This document shows positions 6,175-6,938 of a stretch of DNA of 6,938 nt, piece after piece (position 1 is the first letter of the stretch; each line of letters starts with the position of its first letter). The translations under genes were made by a program, and so were the position numbers. This stretch comes from Candidatus Stercoripulliclostridium merdigallinarum (GTDB lineage: Bacteria; Bacillota; Clostridia; Christensenellales; DTU072). The notes beneath the pieces were generated by a model that was given only the letters and a program-made list of their open reading frames with translations, did not search any database and was not told the DNA's origin. Where the stretch lies: the NCBI GenBank assembly GCA_018714575.1, contig DVNF01000171.1:1-6938 (forward strand). The letters run 5' to 3'.

Positions 6175-6186
6175 AAAGGAGGATAA

Positions 6187-6720
6187 ATGACCCTGCAAGA
6201 TATCATCGAAAGAACGGCGGCAATAATAGGCGTAGAGGAATCTGCGCTGAACATGCCGACGCAAATTTATAATAAAATCCGCGATTCGGTGGTTACCGTG
6301 TATACCGAATTGATCACGGAATTCGTACCGCTAAGGACGAAAGAGAAAGTAAATATCAGCGGCGGCAAGCTGTTTTACGAGGATCTTTCTTACCGCGTCC
6401 GAGAGATCCTGGCAATAAAAACTTATGTCGGCAGGCTGAAGTTCAACGAATATCCCGAATACGTCCAAACGGATAATTACGATGGCGAAGCCGAGATAGA
6501 ATACTTGTATTATACGGTACCTGCGGTGAATTCGGACCGGCTGATACTGCCCCCGCAATTTACCGAATACGTCCTTGCGGTAGGGGCGGCGGCAGAGTAT
6601 TTTTACAGGAGTTCGCTGTTGGACGAAGCGGTATTTTTCCGTAACAGATTTGAAACCGCAGTCAATAATCTGACTAAGCGCGGCAGGGTTTTCAACCTTC
6701 CGCCCAGGAGATTGCTATGA
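6187..6720 (+). CDS. Head-tail connector/adaptor-like protein
   Basis: This 177-residue protein starts at ATG 6187, four bases after AAAGGAGG. The N-terminal ~50 residues are helical (LQDIIERTAAIIGVEESALN, then IYNKIRDSVVTVYTELITEF). Residues ~52-115 look beta-rich and include an YDGEAEIEYLYYTVP segment. The C-terminal part is again helical (FTEYVLAVGAAAEYFYRSSL, then DEAVFFRNRFETAVNNLTKR) and ends with a basic LPPRRLL. A helix-beta-helix protein of this size directly downstream of the major capsid gene fits the adaptor that binds the portal base, like the gp6/gp15-type connectors. The family call rests on position and general shape, not on a signature motif. The end overlaps the next gene by four bases (ATGA), implying coupled translation. 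Confidence 0.8.
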   Translation: MTLQDIIERTAAIIGVEESALNMPTQIYNKIRDSVVTVYTELITEFVPLRTKEKVNISGGKLFYEDLSYRVREILAIKTYVGRLKFNEYPEYVQTDNYDGEAEIEYLYYTVPAVNSDRLILPPQFTEYVLAVGAAAEYFYRSSLLDEAVFFRNRFETAVNNLTKRGRVFNLPPRRLL

Positions 6721-6938
6721 AATATTTCGGTAGCTTTAGAAACGAAAAATTTCCGTCGTTAAAAAGGTTGACCTATAGGATCTCTTCGTTTTCCGGCATC
6801 GACGCTCGCCCGGATATCGTGCCGAAAAATCTTTCAATAGGTAGCTATGGATACAATATTCACTTGGGAAGAGGGAAATTGACCGATAGTTACGGCGTCT
6901 GTATCGCGGCGGGAAAAAACGGCGAGTCGTTGCCGACG
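6717..6938 (+). CDS. Probable phage neck or stabilisation protein (partial, C-terminus beyond right edge)
   Basis: The frame starts at ATG 6717, which overlaps the previous stop in ATGA, and has AGGAG at 6706-6710, six bases upstream. Seventy-four residues are visible and remain open to the edge. After a basic start (MKYFGSFRNEKFPSLKRL) comes a stretch with the pattern FSGID...PDIVPKNLSIGSYGYNI..GRGKL.....G (24-64). I associate this with large phage structural proteins in which a 'gene product is loaded onto packaged DNA' role is known, such as P22 gp10-like stabilisation or neck proteins. The rest of the gene is needed to confirm that. Its position after the adaptor agrees with a neck role. 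Frame and start are secure; the function is tentative. Confidence 0.72.
   Translation, partial: MKYFGSFRNEKFPSLKRLTYRISSFSGIDARPDIVPKNLSIGSYGYNIHLGRGKLTDSYGVCIAAGKNGESLPT

Noticed and set aside
1..6938. CRISPR array, tRNA gene, insertion sequence, attachment site or defence system
   Set aside because: I found no spaced direct repeats, cloverleaf-like sequence, transposase or integrase motifs, or defence-type domains by reading both strands.

Overview
The window reads as the head-morphogenesis module of a tailed double-stranded DNA phage or prophage (Caudoviricetes). It most likely comes from a Gram-positive Clostridia-like host. That assignment is inference. It rests on strong GGAGG-type ribosome binding sites before almost every gene, tightly packed genes, roughly balanced base composition, and my recall that the terminase, scaffold and small-gene sequences resemble those of clostridial phages. 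No database search was possible.

Layout. Positions 1-658 hold one leftward gene, cut by the left edge. It encodes a secreted, C-terminally membrane-anchored protein with two SH3-like segments and an acidic Pro/Glu linker, and it is not a virion component in any obvious way. A 79-base AT-rich divergent spacer (659-737) follows and carries a TATAAT element on each strand. From 738 to the right edge every gene points right. In order these are a 112-residue unassigned protein in the slot where a small terminase subunit usually lies, the large terminase subunit (TerL), the portal protein, a scaffold protein, the major capsid protein, a head-tail connector/adaptor-like protein, and the start of a probable neck or stabilisation protein cut by the right edge.

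How the genes work together. Portal, scaffold and capsid proteins build the procapsid. TerL docks on the portal and pumps in and cuts the DNA. The adaptor and neck proteins then close the portal and accept the tail. No prohead protease gene lies between portal and capsid, and the scaffold is its own gene. This suggests a scaffold-dependent assembly in the style of P22 or phi29, without HK97-type processing by a neighbouring protease.

The rightward genes are linked by short gaps or overlaps, apart from a 70-base gap after the capsid gene. That gap holds two hairpins, including a perfect 12-bp stem with a GAAA loop, and is the clearest non-coding signal in the window. I see no tRNA, CRISPR array, insertion sequence, integrase, attachment site or defence system. 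Nothing here demands a wholly new system. The best leads are the membrane-anchored gene beside the head module, the unassigned small gene before TerL, the hairpin pair after the capsid gene, and a possible internal translation start in the portal gene.
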